Origin: Oryzias latipes | Taxonomy: Eukaryota; Chordata; Actinopteri; Beloniformes; Adrianichthyidae | Assembly (NCBI RefSeq): GCF_002234675.1 | Contig: NC_019866.2 | Location: forward strand, 14,103,261-14,167,260 | Direction of reading: 5' to 3' | Length of the DNA: 64,000 nucleotides | Shown here: one piece after another, positions 16,948-64,000 of the stretch | Position numbering within the stretch: the first letter of the stretch is position 1 | Layout of the letters: each line of letters starts with the position of its first letter | Notes under the pieces: generated by a model | Told to the model about the DNA's origin: nothing | The model's input: only the letters and a program-made list of their open reading frames with translations | Databases searched by the model: none | Program-made: the position numbers and the translations under genes

Positions 16948-64000
<47,053 letters not shown>

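Overview
The window is vertebrate nuclear DNA, almost certainly from a teleost fish. The evidence is split genes with many short (80-450 bp) introns, clear orthologues of vertebrate proteins, tRNA-derived SINEs and several TIR transposons of the kinds common in fish, and long (TA)n, (TCTA)n and (GATA)n arrays. There are no operons, no CRISPR arrays and no tRNA or rRNA genes that I can see.

Three protein-coding genes are present. (1) gtf2f1 (+, coding exons 4959-8975) encodes the large subunit of general transcription factor TFIIF (RAP74). Thirteen coding exons join to about 533 residues. (2) alkbh7 (-, 10832-9572) encodes a mitochondrial AlkB-family dioxygenase in four coding exons, 230 residues. 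It is convergent with gtf2f1; their poly(A) signals lie about 250 bp apart. Its upstream region carries a YY1-like motif and two ZNF143/THAP11-like motifs. (3) cacna1a (+, from 16948 to beyond the right edge) encodes the pore-forming alpha-1 subunit of the P/Q-type (Cav2.1) calcium channel. I join 25 coding exons, giving about 1268 residues: the N-terminus, domain I, the beta-subunit-binding I-II loop, domain II, the large II-III loop and domain III up to S3. The rest of the gene lies to the right.

Layout: 1-4400 is intergenic, with a (TA)n array and a 1.8-kb hAT-like element with an 8-bp target duplication. 4400-9230 is gtf2f1. 9470-11020 is alkbh7 and its promoter. 11020-14900 is intergenic, with a MITE and a (TCTA)n array. 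14900-17250 is the GC-rich promoter, 5' UTR and first coding exon of cacna1a. 17250-37025 is a 19.8-kb first intron full of repeats. 37026-64000 holds exons 2-25.

The most interesting signals concern splicing. Intron 1 of cacna1a is a textbook U12-type AT-AC intron, and the intron inside IIS6 is a U12-type GT-AG intron. Three introns are best explained by GC donors (one in gtf2f1, two in the cacna1a II-III loop). Several short introns are multiples of three with no in-frame stop, so retaining them would keep the reading frame. The intron after the exon encoding the start of the II-III loop contains a possible alternative terminal exon that would produce a two-domain channel. Two long perfect hairpins and a TTAA-flanked repeat family with at least five members are also reported. 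The three genes act in separate processes (transcription initiation, mitochondrial oxidation, presynaptic calcium entry); nothing suggests they work together.
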